A DNA stretch of 64,000 bases from Marinomonas sargassi (GCF_025716875.1 NZ_JAOVZB010000005.1:248001-312000), one strand, 5' to 3'; positions 33,445 to 42,430 are shown, numbered from the stretch's first letter. The notes: generated by a model not told the origin, from the letters alone. Made by a program: numbers and translations.

Positions 33445-35703
33445 GTGCATACCCCCCCTTCACTTTCCAAAAATTTAACTAGCATAGCGGTTGGCTCTGC
33501 TCTGTTAACAGCCCTTTCTCCTGTAGCTTTCGCAGAAGATGCGAGCTCATCAGTCGAGTCTACGGAAGCAGAAGTCACACAATTAGATACTCTAGAAATT
33601 ACCGCAACATCTGAAGAAGGTGTGAACGTAATCGATTCAACAGCAGGTAAAATGGGCGTTTCTATCAAAGACACTGCTCGCTCCGTTGTTAAAGTTTCCG
33701 AAGAAGAGATCAATGACCTAGCCGCTACAGATATCCGTGAAGCTTCCGCTTACCAAGCAGGCTTTCATACGGAAGCATCTGCAGCACGCTTCAGTATTAC
33801 TCGTGGTATACAAACAAACATAGAGAACTTCCTAGTAAATGGCATGAAGTCATTACAAGGTGGTGAGGCTGGAACAGGGTCAGCGCTACCTAGCACTTAC
33901 AACTTAGAGTCAGTGACTTTTTTAAGTGGTGCAGATAGTATTTTATATGGATCAGGTATGGCCGGCGGTACAATTAGTGCTGTTACTAAAAAGCCTCAGG
34001 AAGAATCTGAAACTACTTTAGGTGTTAGCACTCGTTCATACCTTGCTACAGACGTAGGATATTTTGACCGTAACCAACTAAATATAGACATTGACTCAAC
34101 AGGTAAATTGGTTGGCGACGATGTGTTATATCGCGTCATTACCAGAGTTACGCCAGATAATGAAGAAGCTCAGGATGTTCGTGAAAGTGACGATAGATTT
34201 ATCGATGCATCTTTAACCTTCAAGATAAATGACCGAACTAAAATCACACCTCGCTTTGAGTATAAAAATGAAAAGGGTATTGGCACAAGTAGTTGGACCG
34301 ATGGTTATTTTTCAACAAATTATATAAATGGCACGCTAAACAGTACGAGCAACACATATGGCGAAGTCGCCAACCGTAGTTATTACTACGGCAGCGCATC
34401 CGCTAGTGGTTATAATAGAGTAGCTACAGGTGAGGTAACTCTAGAGCATATACTGCAAAATAACTGGTTATTAAACGCACGGGCAGCAGCAGTACATACA
34501 GATTCTGAAACTAAAGATATGTATGCAACCACTTCTTCTTCTGTAAACTCAATCGGCAATACACAAGTAGGCCTTAAATGGGCTTATGCGAGGAGTGAAA
34601 TACGCCACAGACTGTTCGATATGAACCTAGAAGGTAAGTTTAACTTCGCTAACTTGGATCATCACCTTATCGCTGGAGTAAATGTGCATGACCAAGAGAC
34701 TGGCTTTGTAAGAGCATTTCAAGCCGATAGTGGAGCCGTATATGTTGATTACACTAACCCAAACAATAACATCAACAACCCTTTTGAAGACGCAGTAACA
34801 AGTTCTGGAGCAAGCCTAGACTCTGGAGACCTGACTTACACTACTGATAGAGAAGTGAACCTTTATCTAAAGGACCGTATTACCATTAATGACCTTACCG
34901 TTGCTTTAGGGTTAGGCTACATGGACTACACTGGTGAAGAGAGCAATGGCACAATAAAATCAGATTTCGATAATCTAGCTTATGATATCGCTGCAATTTA
35001 CAAGCTAAACCAAAACATGAATGCGTTCGCTTCTTATAGCCAATCTTATGAGCCACTTGATGTTTCTGACTTAGCTCAATACGCTAAAGATGGTGTGGAC
35101 TATAAAGCAGAAGAAAGCGACAACTATGAAATAGGCATAAAAGGTGAGTTCCTTAATAAGAAGCTTAACGCTAGTGTGGCTTTCTTCTACATTGACCAGC
35201 AGAATCCAACATCAACGGAAACTGACAGCACTACGGGTGATACCGTGCTTGTTCAAAGTTTAGGCGATGTATTCCGCTCGCATGGTGTAGAAGTGAATGC
35301 GTTGTATCACTTTAACAACCGTTTCTCATCTCAATTAAACTATGCTTACACTGATGCTCACGCAACAACTGGAGAGGATGCAGGAAAGCAAGCAAAATTA
35401 ACACCATTTCATGCACTTACTGTTTGGAACAGCTACTCAATGGAGAGCCAACCAATTCGTTTAGCTCTAGGTGTACGCTCTGAATCTAGCCGTGCTGACG
35501 ATCTGGCTACAACTGGTGATACTTTTGTATCTGGTTATGCTGAGTTTGACTTCGGTACTTACTATGAAACGGAAAAATGGGATTTATCTCTTGTAGTGAA
35601 AAACTTACTTGATGAAAATCGCATTTACGGTACTACAAACGGTGATGCTGTCGTTGTGAGCGATCCTCGTTCAATCAATATGAATTTAAAATACCGTCTA
35701 TAA
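33445..35703 (+). CDS. TonB-dependent siderophore receptor
   Basis: A 752-aa outer-membrane receptor that starts with GTG behind AAAGGAAG. Signal peptide to about residue 29 (FAEDASS), TonB box-like LDTLEITAT near 48, plug domain with KDTARSVVKVSEEEIND and RGIQTNIENFLVNG, then a 22-strand beta barrel ending YRL with the terminal aromatic-type signature MNLKYRL. The barrel has the SYEPLDVSDLAQYAKDG and YEIGIKGEF motifs of ferric siderophore receptors. Divergent from the importer operon. A strong terminator follows, and PiuC after that. Confidence 0.94.
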   Translation: MHTPPSLSKNLTSIAVGSALLTALSPVAFAEDASSSVESTEAEVTQLDTLEITATSEEGVNVIDSTAGKMGVSIKDTARSVVKVSEEEINDLAATDIREASAYQAGFHTEASAARFSITRGIQTNIENFLVNGMKSLQGGEAGTGSALPSTYNLESVTFLSGADSILYGSGMAGGTISAVTKKPQEESETTLGVSTRSYLATDVGYFDRNQLNIDIDSTGKLVGDDVLYRVITRVTPDNEEAQDVRESDDRFIDASLTFKINDRTKITPRFEYKNEKGIGTSSWTDGYFSTNYINGTLNSTSNTYGEVANRSYYYGSASASGYNRVATGEVTLEHILQNNWLLNARAAAVHTDSETKDMYATTSSSVNSIGNTQVGLKWAYARSEIRHRLFDMNLEGKFNFANLDHHLIAGVNVHDQETGFVRAFQADSGAVYVDYTNPNNNINNPFEDAVTSSGASLDSGDLTYTTDREVNLYLKDRITINDLTVALGLGYMDYTGEESNGTIKSDFDNLAYDIAAIYKLNQNMNAFASYSQSYEPLDVSDLAQYAKDGVDYKAEESDNYEIGIKGEFLNKKLNASVAFFYIDQQNPTSTETDSTTGDTVLVQSLGDVFRSHGVEVNALYHFNNRFSSQLNYAYTDAHATTGEDAGKQAKLTPFHALTVWNSYSMESQPIRLALGVRSESSRADDLATTGDTFVSGYAEFDFGTYYETEKWDLSLVVKNLLDENRIYGTTNGDAVVVSDPRSINMNLKYRL

Positions 35704-35712
35704 ATAGAATGC

Positions 35713-35742
35713 GAGCGAGCATACAATATGCTCGCTCTTTCT
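35713..35742 (+). terminator. Terminator after TonB receptor gene
   Basis: GAGCGAGCATA pairs with TATGCTCGCTC across CAA, then TTTCTTTC. Confidence 0.85.
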
Positions 35743-35760
35743 TTCATGTAGATTAATAAA

Positions 35761-36432
35761 ATGATTAAAATTCTAAAAAATGTCCTTTCCCTTGAACAAA
35801 TGAGTTATATCAACTGTTGTTTAGAGAAAGGGCAATTCGTATCAGGGAAAGATACTGCAGGCTGGGCTGCGCAATCTGTAAAGAATAACCAACAATGGTC
35901 TTCTTCGGCTGAAGGTGAGGCTGAGTTATCTGCCATATTAACCCAGCTTCTTGCTTCGCATCCAGAATTCGCCTCTTGCACTTACGCTAAGCGTGTAGCG
36001 CCATTTCTATTTAGTGAAAGCAAAGACTCAGGAGGCTATGGAAATCATGTTGATGATGCATTGATGGGCGCGGAATCTATTATGCGTTCAGATCTGTCAT
36101 GCACTGTTTTTCTAAACGATCCGAATGACTATGTGGGTGGTGAACTCATAATGAACTTAGGCGGGACAAGCTTAAGTTACAAACTTCAGAAAGGAAGTGT
36201 TGTAATTTACCCTTCAACCACTCTCCATAGAGTTGAACCCGTTACTAAAGGCACTAGACGTGTCGCCGTAACTTGGATTGAAAGCTACATACGTAGTACT
36301 GAACATAGAGAGATACTGAGTGATTTAGACTCAGCAAGACGAAACATTATGAAAGCCCAAGGTAAAAATGCAGCGTTCGACCAAATCAGTAAGGCTCATG
36401 CAAACCTTTTGCGCCTTTGGTCAGAAACTTAG
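35761..36432 (+). CDS. piuC: Fe(II)/2-oxoglutarate PKHD-type hydroxylase (PiuC/YbiX family)
   Basis: A 223-aa dioxygenase that usually lies beside TonB receptors (PiuA/Fiu). The iron triad is visible as His and Asp in NHVDDA (near 99-101) and His in TTLHRVEPV (about 159); the 2-oxoglutarate Arg is in TRRVAVTW. The family is iron regulated, and its substrate is unknown, though a role in siderophore or receptor-related chemistry is suspected. It lies 57 bases past the receptor gene, after a terminator, so read-through or its own promoter is needed. Confidence 0.92.
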   Translation: MIKILKNVLSLEQMSYINCCLEKGQFVSGKDTAGWAAQSVKNNQQWSSSAEGEAELSAILTQLLASHPEFASCTYAKRVAPFLFSESKDSGGYGNHVDDALMGAESIMRSDLSCTVFLNDPNDYVGGELIMNLGGTSLSYKLQKGSVVIYPSTTLHRVEPVTKGTRRVAVTWIESYIRSTEHREILSDLDSARRNIMKAQGKNAAFDQISKAHANLLRLWSET

Positions 36433-36479
36433 CACCTCAATGAAAGGTATCCCCTTAAAATAGCTTTCATTCTTTGTAT

Positions 36480-36508
36480 AGCCAAGGTATTTTGCCTTGG
36501 CTTTTTTT
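36480..36508 (+). terminator. Terminator after piuC
   Basis: AGCCAAGGT-ATTTT-GCCTTGGCT then T8; third copy of the ilvC-type hairpin. Confidence 0.9.
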
Positions 36509-36605
36509 TGCTCAAATTGGCAGAATAAAACCCATAAGATCTAAAATGATAATGGTCTCGTATTCTATGTAAACTTGTGCCACACATTCTATTAAGGCGA
36601 CGAAG

Positions 36606-37466
36606 ATGAAAAGCATAAATAAGACTCTTAAAAGTGTATCTCTTTTAGGTACGCTACTTTTTAGTGGTTCCTTCTTACAATCTGTCCATGCTGAGGCTCT
36701 TCCATCGGCTGGGCTGATGCCACTCATTGATACCCATATTCACTACAGCCATGATGCGGTTTATTCCACACCGCCAAAAAAGGCAATCGAGATATTACGC
36801 GAGGCAGGTTTACAAAAAGCTTTTGTTTCTAGCTCCAGCGATAAAGGTACGCAACTTTTGTATGCAGAAGCGCCAGATTTAATCGTGCCTGTACTTCGTC
36901 CTTATCGAAAACGTGGCGAAACAAGTACTTGGCTACACGATGAAACTGTTCCAGCTATGCTTGAAGAGTTACTTGCTAACAACACTTATGCTGGTATTGG
37001 TGAGTTTCACGTATATGGTAAAGATGCCAACCTTCCTGTTATTCGTCGTACGGTAGAATTAGCCTCAGAATACGGTATTTTCCTTCATCTGCATGGCGAT
37101 TCTGATGCAGTTGAATATGTCTTCGAGCAAGACAAAGACGCACGTATTCTCTGGGCGCATTCGGGATTTGATAACCCAGAAGACGTAGCAGTTATGTTAG
37201 AAAAATACCCTAACCTAACCGCTGACCTTGCCTTCAGAACTAGCCATGCTTATCGCGGTAAAGTCGATGAAGATTGGCGAAAGCTCTTCCTAGCTTACCC
37301 AGATCGCATCATGATAGGTACAGACACTTATACTCCAGAGCGCTGGTACTATGTTGTCGATCATGCAGAATGGAGCCGTACATGGCTAGCTGACTTACCT
37401 ACGGACGTCGCAGAACAGATCGGCTATAAAAATGCACAGAATCTGGCGGCATGGGCTTTGAAATAA
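36606..37466 (+). CDS. Exported metal-dependent amidohydrolase (TIM-barrel, amidohydrolase 2 type)
   Basis: A 286-aa secreted hydrolase. Signal peptide of about 29 residues (SVHAEA). Metal-ligand motifs of the superfamily follow: DTHIHYSH near 40, LHLHGD near 160, WAHSGF near 184 and the C-terminal Asp in IGTDTY near 237. It should act in the periplasm on an unknown ester, lactone or decarboxylation substrate. The stop TAA overlaps the next gene's ATG as TAATG, showing translational coupling with the YtkA-like protein and then the di-haem peroxidase. I know no assigned function for this three-gene set. Confidence 0.85.
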   Translation: MKSINKTLKSVSLLGTLLFSGSFLQSVHAEALPSAGLMPLIDTHIHYSHDAVYSTPPKKAIEILREAGLQKAFVSSSSDKGTQLLYAEAPDLIVPVLRPYRKRGETSTWLHDETVPAMLEELLANNTYAGIGEFHVYGKDANLPVIRRTVELASEYGIFLHLHGDSDAVEYVFEQDKDARILWAHSGFDNPEDVAVMLEKYPNLTADLAFRTSHAYRGKVDEDWRKLFLAYPDRIMIGTDTYTPERWYYVVDHAEWSRTWLADLPTDVAEQIGYKNAQNLAAWALK

Positions 37467-37891
37467 TGCCTTGGACTCAACTTTCAAGAGCAGTTTTTTT
37501 AAGAGCAGTACTTTGGCTGCTTTCCTTAGTAGTAACCAATACAGTAATGGCTTGCACCTTGCCTGCTGGTAGCGATATTAACAGGCAAGAAGGCGAGTTC
37601 CTTATTAGTGTTCAGTTCGATAAACAGCCATTAGAGCTAGGCGCTCTGCATTCTATACAAGCAATAATATGTTATGCATCAGGTCAAGCTTATACAGGGG
37701 AGATAAAAGCCGATGCCATCATGCCTGCCCATAACCATGGCATGAACTATCAACCCAGCTTCACCATGACATCGCCGGGGCATTACACAGGCACTGGGTT
37801 TGTCTTTCATATGCCAGGGCTATGGCGATTACGCTTAACCCTCCAGTCAGATAACGGCAAGCAGCTTATAGAACACGACTTTGTTTTATGA
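37466..37891 (+). CDS. YtkA/FixH-like small exported protein
   Basis: A 141-aa protein with a membrane-crossing N-terminus that may be an uncleaved anchor or signal peptide (ALLWLLSL-type core, ending near MACTL). The mature part is an immunoglobulin-like beta-sandwich with MPAHNHGMNY and GLWRLRLTLQ, typical of the YtkA/FixH group. The His-rich loop looks suited for metal binding. Start 37466 is chosen because of the TAATG overlap with the amidohydrolase. Its end overlaps the peroxidase start (ATGA). Possible partner or substrate of the MauG-family enzyme. Confidence 0.72.
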   Translation: MPWTQLSRAVFLRAVLWLLSLVVTNTVMACTLPAGSDINRQEGEFLISVQFDKQPLELGALHSIQAIICYASGQAYTGEIKADAIMPAHNHGMNYQPSFTMTSPGHYTGTGFVFHMPGLWRLRLTLQSDNGKQLIEHDFVL

Positions 37892-39135
37892 GAAACGCCA
37901 TTAAGCTCTGTATAACCTTGTGTTTAGTTTTTCTGCCTGCTGTTTGGGCAACACCAGATAACGAAACACTGGATTATGATACCCATGAACTGGCTTTTAT
38001 TCGTTCCCTAGGGCCTTGGCCGCCTGTTAGTAAAAAGGATGAAAGCAATCGCTTCTCCCAACAAGAAGACGCTATAGAGCTAGGTCGTCAATTATTTTTT
38101 GATCGTCGACTATCACTGAATAACACCTCCTCCTGTGCCGATTGCCACCAGCCAGACTTAGCTTTTCAAGATGGTGTCGCCCTCAATACCGCCTTGGCTC
38201 CCCTTCATCGTAATACCACCAGCTTACTCAACCTTGCCAATCGACCTTGGTATGGCTGGGGTGGCGAGCACGATAGTTTATGGTCGCAGAGTATCCGCCC
38301 CATGTTGGCAACAGCCGAAATGCATACGGATCTCAGCGCTCTTCAAAAAGTGCTAAGCCAAGACAGTTTTTTCCAATGTGCATTCCAGCAAACCACAGGG
38401 CTAAATCTTGCTGATTTAACCCAGCAAGATTTATTGGTGACCATAGGTAAGCTGCTCGCCAGTTACCAAGAAACCATCCAATCTGGAAAAAGCCGATTTG
38501 ATCTATTTCGTGATCAATTGGTTGACGCTGAAAACACTTCACCTTCCCAAAAAAACGCCATATTAACAGCAGAAGAACAGGTAGGCCTGAAAATATTTAT
38601 TGGTGAAGGCCGCTGCACTTTTTGCCATTCCGGTGCACATTTTTCTAATGGGGAATTTGGCGATATTGGGGTGTCTTTCTTTACCGCTAACGGCATAGAC
38701 AAAGGCCGTTACGATGGTATTAAAGCGCTGCGCACAGACCCTTACTCATTATTAGGGCGCTATAATGACGCGACAAAAAATAGCAATGACGCCAAAGAGC
38801 AAGGTAATACGGAAACTATTCCACACAATGCCTTACGCACCAGCCACTTACAATTACTGCATAGGAACTGGGGTGAGTTCAAAGTGCCCTCTTTAAGAAA
38901 TGTCGGTCAAACGGCGCCTTATATGCACAATGGCAGCATTAGTACTCTAATGGATACCGTTGATTTCTATTCAGAATTAGATGAAGAAAGGCTACATGCC
39001 GATGGTGAGAAAATACTCCGTCCATTGCATTTAACGCCAATAGAAAAAGACAGCTTGCAGGCTTTTTTGTTATCTTTATCTGGTCCTATTCATGCAGCGC
39101 AGGAAAAACCGAGCCTCTTCTCCCAATGCCGCTAA
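37888..39135 (+). CDS. Di-haem cytochrome c peroxidase, MauG family
   Basis: A 415-aa periplasmic protein with signal peptide (to about residue 22, VWATPDN). Two c-type haem motifs are CADCH at 83-87 and CTFCH at 243-247. The family motifs ELGRQLFFDRRLS and FKVPSLRNVGQTAPYMHNG are intact. Members reduce hydrogen peroxide or, as in MauG and MbnH, oxidise a partner protein's tryptophan residues. It overlaps the YtkA-like gene by four bases, so the two proteins are made together. The reaction here is not known. Cytochrome c maturation genes must lie elsewhere. Confidence 0.9.
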   Translation: MRNAIKLCITLCLVFLPAVWATPDNETLDYDTHELAFIRSLGPWPPVSKKDESNRFSQQEDAIELGRQLFFDRRLSLNNTSSCADCHQPDLAFQDGVALNTALAPLHRNTTSLLNLANRPWYGWGGEHDSLWSQSIRPMLATAEMHTDLSALQKVLSQDSFFQCAFQQTTGLNLADLTQQDLLVTIGKLLASYQETIQSGKSRFDLFRDQLVDAENTSPSQKNAILTAEEQVGLKIFIGEGRCTFCHSGAHFSNGEFGDIGVSFFTANGIDKGRYDGIKALRTDPYSLLGRYNDATKNSNDAKEQGNTETIPHNALRTSHLQLLHRNWGEFKVPSLRNVGQTAPYMHNGSISTLMDTVDFYSELDEERLHADGEKILRPLHLTPIEKDSLQAFLLSLSGPIHAAQEKPSLFSQCR

Positions 39136-39173
39136 AATAGTCCCTTATCATTCTGTATCTAAGAGACCCAAAC

Positions 39174-40613
39174 ATGTCCTCTGCTCCAATTTCTATAACA
39201 AACGCCACTATCCAATTTGATGAAAAATTCACCTTAAACAATATCAGTTGGACGATAGAACCTAATCAGCATTGGGTTATTACAGGGACAAATGGTTCGG
39301 GTAAATCCGCTTTAGCGGCAGTATTAGCAGGCATTGGCGACATAACGGCAGGCAACATTGAAAGCTTACCAAACAAAATTGGCTTAGTGTCCTTTGAGGC
39401 ACAGGCCGAATTAATAGCCCAAGAATTAAAGAAAGACGATGCCGATATCATGGATGTCATTTCTTTAGGCACACCTGTCCATGAAATGATTTTTGATGAG
39501 TGCGCAGACCCAGAACTCGCCCAAGAGCTGGTCACCAAATTTGGCCTAGAGTCACTACTTGATAGAGCTTTCCGTAAGCTCTCAACAGGGGAAACTCGCA
39601 AGGTCATGTTGATTCGTGCTCTATCAAGCAAACCTGACTTGCTCATATTGGATGAACCCTTTGACGGCCTCGATGCAGACACCCTAGCCATGTTGCAAGC
39701 ACACCTAGCTTCTATTTTAGACACCACTCCTATGGTCATGGTGCTCAACCGCTTCGATGAAATGCCCGACTTTATTACGCACATCGCTTTGCTCGATAAA
39801 GGGCCTGCAAATACAGGGAGCTTAACGCTCACGGTCGACCGCCAAGACACAGCAGCCTATAACGAGCTGTACCAACTGCTGCATTTAAAAACAACCGACC
39901 TTGAGGTACCAGCCGCTGATTCGACCAATAGATTACCCACCCTTGATCCAAGCCAACCCTTGGTGCGATTGAACAATGTGAGTATTAAGTACGACGAAAT
40001 CATCATCATCGATAAATTAGACTGGACCATAAACCAAGGCCAGCATTGGCAATTAAGCGGTCCAAACGGCAGCGGTAAAACTGGTGTGCTATCACTGATT
40101 ACAGGTGACCACCCACAGTGCTATGTGAATGACATTTTTGTGTTTGGTTTTCAGCGAGGTAATGGCGAAAGCATCTGGCAGATCAAACAATTTATTGGCT
40201 ATGTTTCCACTGCTTTACAGTGGGAATATCGCGTCAGTACCAGCTGCCGCAATGTGATTATTTCTGGTTTCTACGACAGCATCGGAATGTATTCAAAAGC
40301 GACCGATGTGCAAAAGAAAATCGCTGATTCGTGGTTATCTCTCATGGGAATGCAAGATCGCGCCGACCAGCCATTCAATAAGCTTTCCTACGGAGACCAA
40401 CGCTTGCTGCTCATCGCCCGAGCCATGGTAAAACACCCACCACTACTAATTCTGGATGAGCCTTGTCTTGGCTTAGACGAGATCAACCGACAACTTGTTC
40501 TCGCCCTAATCGAGAAAATCTGCCAAAACTCAGAAACCACAGTGCTTTACGTTAACCACCATGCAGAAGATAAAATTCAAGGCATAGAGCATTATTTGGA
40601 ATTGAAGAAGTAA
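39174..40613 (+). CDS. modF: ModF-like twin-domain ABC ATPase
   Basis: A 479-aa protein with two ABC domains and no membrane segment. Domain 1: Walker A GTNGSGKS near 39, signature LSTGETRK, Walker B LLILDEPFDGLD. Domain 2: Walker A GPNGSGKT near 300, signature LSYGDQRL, Walker B LLILDEPCLGLDE. Whole length aligns with E. coli ModF (490 aa), and FDGLD, GYVS and HHAED are shared. ModF is linked to molybdate uptake but its mechanism is unclear. No modABC genes lie nearby. The stop codon is inside a 14-bp inverted repeat. Confidence 0.88.
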   Translation: MSSAPISITNATIQFDEKFTLNNISWTIEPNQHWVITGTNGSGKSALAAVLAGIGDITAGNIESLPNKIGLVSFEAQAELIAQELKKDDADIMDVISLGTPVHEMIFDECADPELAQELVTKFGLESLLDRAFRKLSTGETRKVMLIRALSSKPDLLILDEPFDGLDADTLAMLQAHLASILDTTPMVMVLNRFDEMPDFITHIALLDKGPANTGSLTLTVDRQDTAAYNELYQLLHLKTTDLEVPAADSTNRLPTLDPSQPLVRLNNVSIKYDEIIIIDKLDWTINQGQHWQLSGPNGSGKTGVLSLITGDHPQCYVNDIFVFGFQRGNGESIWQIKQFIGYVSTALQWEYRVSTSCRNVIISGFYDSIGMYSKATDVQKKIADSWLSLMGMQDRADQPFNKLSYGDQRLLLIARAMVKHPPLLILDEPCLGLDEINRQLVLALIEKICQNSETTVLYVNHHAEDKIQGIEHYLELKK

Positions 40614-40632
40614 ACATCACTTCTTCAATTCC
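40598..40632. repeat. 14-bp perfect inverted repeat across modF stop codon
   Basis: GGAATTGAAGAAGT and ACTTCTTCAATTCC flank AAACATC. The TAA of modF lies at the arm/loop edge. No T-run follows closely, so it is not a classical terminator. Confidence 0.7.
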
Positions 40633-40661
40633 ATAGCATCACAGTTTTCAGTTTTTTCTAT

Positions 40662-41657
40662 TTAAGGTCTAATACTCACCACATGGCCATTATGGGTTGC
40701 TAGCCAAATGTGGTTTTTGCCGTTTTGGCTAAGGTAGAGGTTGATGTCTAGTCTGCCGGGGAGTTTGAAGGTATCAATCACTTCGCTCTTTTGGCTTGTG
40801 AATTTCACAAGTTTCAAAGTACGAAAGTCTTGGCTTGGTAGTAATAACTCTATGCTGTTGTCATCATCAAAGTTGGCGGCAATGGCCATGTTGAGGTTAT
40901 CTGAGCCTATGGTGTGGGTAGAGAAGCCTCGAGATTGGCTTTTCAATTCCAGCTTATCGCCGTTCCATTCATAAAACTTTAGTATACCGCCGATATGAGG
41001 CGTTTGAACTAAAGCTACTTGCGGGCTTTGTTTAGCGGAAGGGTTAAAGGGCGCTACGGCTAATAAGTGCATCCATCTATGACTGCGACCAATAAAATCC
41101 GACACACCCAGTTGTTTCCCTTCTAAAGAAAAGACTTCAATTCTTGCACCTAAGCTACTATCGCTAACAGTCAGTAATATCTCTTGCCCTTGGTTCTCAG
41201 GCACGATATCCACCAGCAAAGCTCGCTTGGTTTCAAATACTTGATGGGTAGCTAGCTGATGAGTGCCAACCACTTGGTCGCCTTTCATCACTCGAAACCC
41301 TGTGGCGTTATCAGCTGAGCCAAGAATAGGATGGTAATAACGATCACTGTTGCCTATTAACTCAACACGATAGCCATCGTCTGTACGAGATACATCGGAA
41401 TTATCATGTAAATCGTTTGGGCGAGCATATTCAGTTAAATTAACGCCACCCTGTTTAAAGATACGCTTATCTTTGAGGGTAAGACCAAACTCTTTTAGGG
41501 CATTTTCATCTGAGTAGACAGTCACTTTGGATGGAATAAAACTGTCTCGGCTTGGCTGGTACAAGTTACCATCTAACGGGGTAGTGATATCGTGTGCTAA
41601 CACAGCAGACACCGACACTAGATTCACTATAATAAACAGCAGTACAAGCTTCATCAT
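40662..41657 (-). CDS. Exported protein with repeat/beta-propeller-like architecture
   Basis: A 331-aa secreted protein (signal peptide MMKLVLLFIIVNLVSVSAVL, cleavage near VLAHD). The rest has repeated blade-like stretches: QGQEILLTVSDSSLGARIEV, SPQVALVQTPHIGGILKFYEW, IAANFDDDNSIELLLPSQDF, NHIWLATHNGHVV. The FDDD segment resembles FG-GAP/VCBS calcium loops. I do not recognise the family and give no function. I start at ATG 41657, preceded by AAGAAGGG; the frame to 41675 opens with TTG. Confidence 0.65.
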   Translation of the reverse strand: MMKLVLLFIIVNLVSVSAVLAHDITTPLDGNLYQPSRDSFIPSKVTVYSDENALKEFGLTLKDKRIFKQGGVNLTEYARPNDLHDNSDVSRTDDGYRVELIGNSDRYYHPILGSADNATGFRVMKGDQVVGTHQLATHQVFETKRALLVDIVPENQGQEILLTVSDSSLGARIEVFSLEGKQLGVSDFIGRSHRWMHLLAVAPFNPSAKQSPQVALVQTPHIGGILKFYEWNGDKLELKSQSRGFSTHTIGSDNLNMAIAANFDDDNSIELLLPSQDFRTLKLVKFTSQKSEVIDTFKLPGRLDINLYLSQNGKNHIWLATHNGHVVSIRP

Positions 41658-41760
41658 CTTTAACCCTTCTTTCAATAGAGACGTCTAACTTAAGTGTGCA
41701 TTCTCACCGTGGCTAGATCAATAGACTTCTGGGCAGACCTATTACCTATCTACTACTTAC

Positions 41761-42357
41761 CTACTTTCTCCCTTTTCTCAACCAATACTCGACAATCAGT
41801 AGATTAGGCACCCAACATAACCAAGCTATGTATACAGAAGCTTCAACATATTGAACTCCCATCAAAATAAAAGCTAGTAACTCCACTCGAAAAGTAACGC
41901 CAGCAAAGGTTAGGGCAAATGAACGTATCATCCAACGGCGGTGCTCTACAAAATTACCATTGCGGGCATATTGAATACCGATAACTGTCGTGAGCACCCA
42001 AAGAGCCGATAGCAAAGAAAAACCAACTGCTGCGACAATCCCCCTTTCTGCATTAAGAGAAACAATCAGGCCAGAAAGACCACCAATTAGTATACAGACT
42101 CCATAAGCACGACCTACCCAACGATGAAGAGTGGGTAAATTGCTACGAATTTTTGCAGAAAATTGTATTACTCCCAATATCAAGGCCATAGGAGAAAATG
42201 TGATATGTAAAACAAAAGCTGTTAGGTGCTCGGCAAGATGATTTGGCATAACGGCAAATGCATCTGATAAACCTAAAAATAAAAACCGATATGAAGGTAA
42301 AGCAATGAGCAGACAGGCAATCGCCATGACATAAAACGCACTTCGAGATGTAAACAT
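41761..42357 (-). CDS. DUF2306-like membrane protein
   Basis: A 198-aa inner-membrane protein with six predicted helices. It matches the DUF2306 style (hydrophobic N-terminus, HRWVGRAYGVCIL, and ARNGNFVEHRRWMIRSFALTFA), a group of heme-like four-helix membrane proteins of unknown role. GGAG precedes the ATG. It is divergent from a TetR regulator, with twin palindromes between the two genes, so it is probably the regulated target. Confidence 0.8.
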   Translation of the reverse strand: MFTSRSAFYVMAIACLLIALPSYRFLFLGLSDAFAVMPNHLAEHLTAFVLHITFSPMALILGVIQFSAKIRSNLPTLHRWVGRAYGVCILIGGLSGLIVSLNAERGIVAAVGFSLLSALWVLTTVIGIQYARNGNFVEHRRWMIRSFALTFAGVTFRVELLAFILMGVQYVEASVYIAWLCWVPNLLIVEYWLRKGRK

Positions 42358-42375
42358 AACAACTCCAAAATAAAA

Positions 42376-42388
42376 TTGACAGTGTCAA
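42376..42388. promoter_or_regulatory. Palindromic operator O1 (TTGACAGTGTCAA)
   Basis: Perfect 13-bp palindrome in the gap between DUF2306 and TetR genes. Identical to the site at 42403, center to center 27 bp. Confidence 0.75.
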
Positions 42389-42402
42389 TATAGAGACGTA
42401 AA

Positions 42403-42415
42403 TTGACAGTGTCAA
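42403..42415. promoter_or_regulatory. Palindromic operator O2 (TTGACAGTGTCAA)
   Basis: Second identical 13-bp palindrome, 16 bases before the TetR start. Also contains a TTGACA -35-like hexamer. Confidence 0.75.
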
Positions 42416-42430
42416 CAACTGAGAGATATC

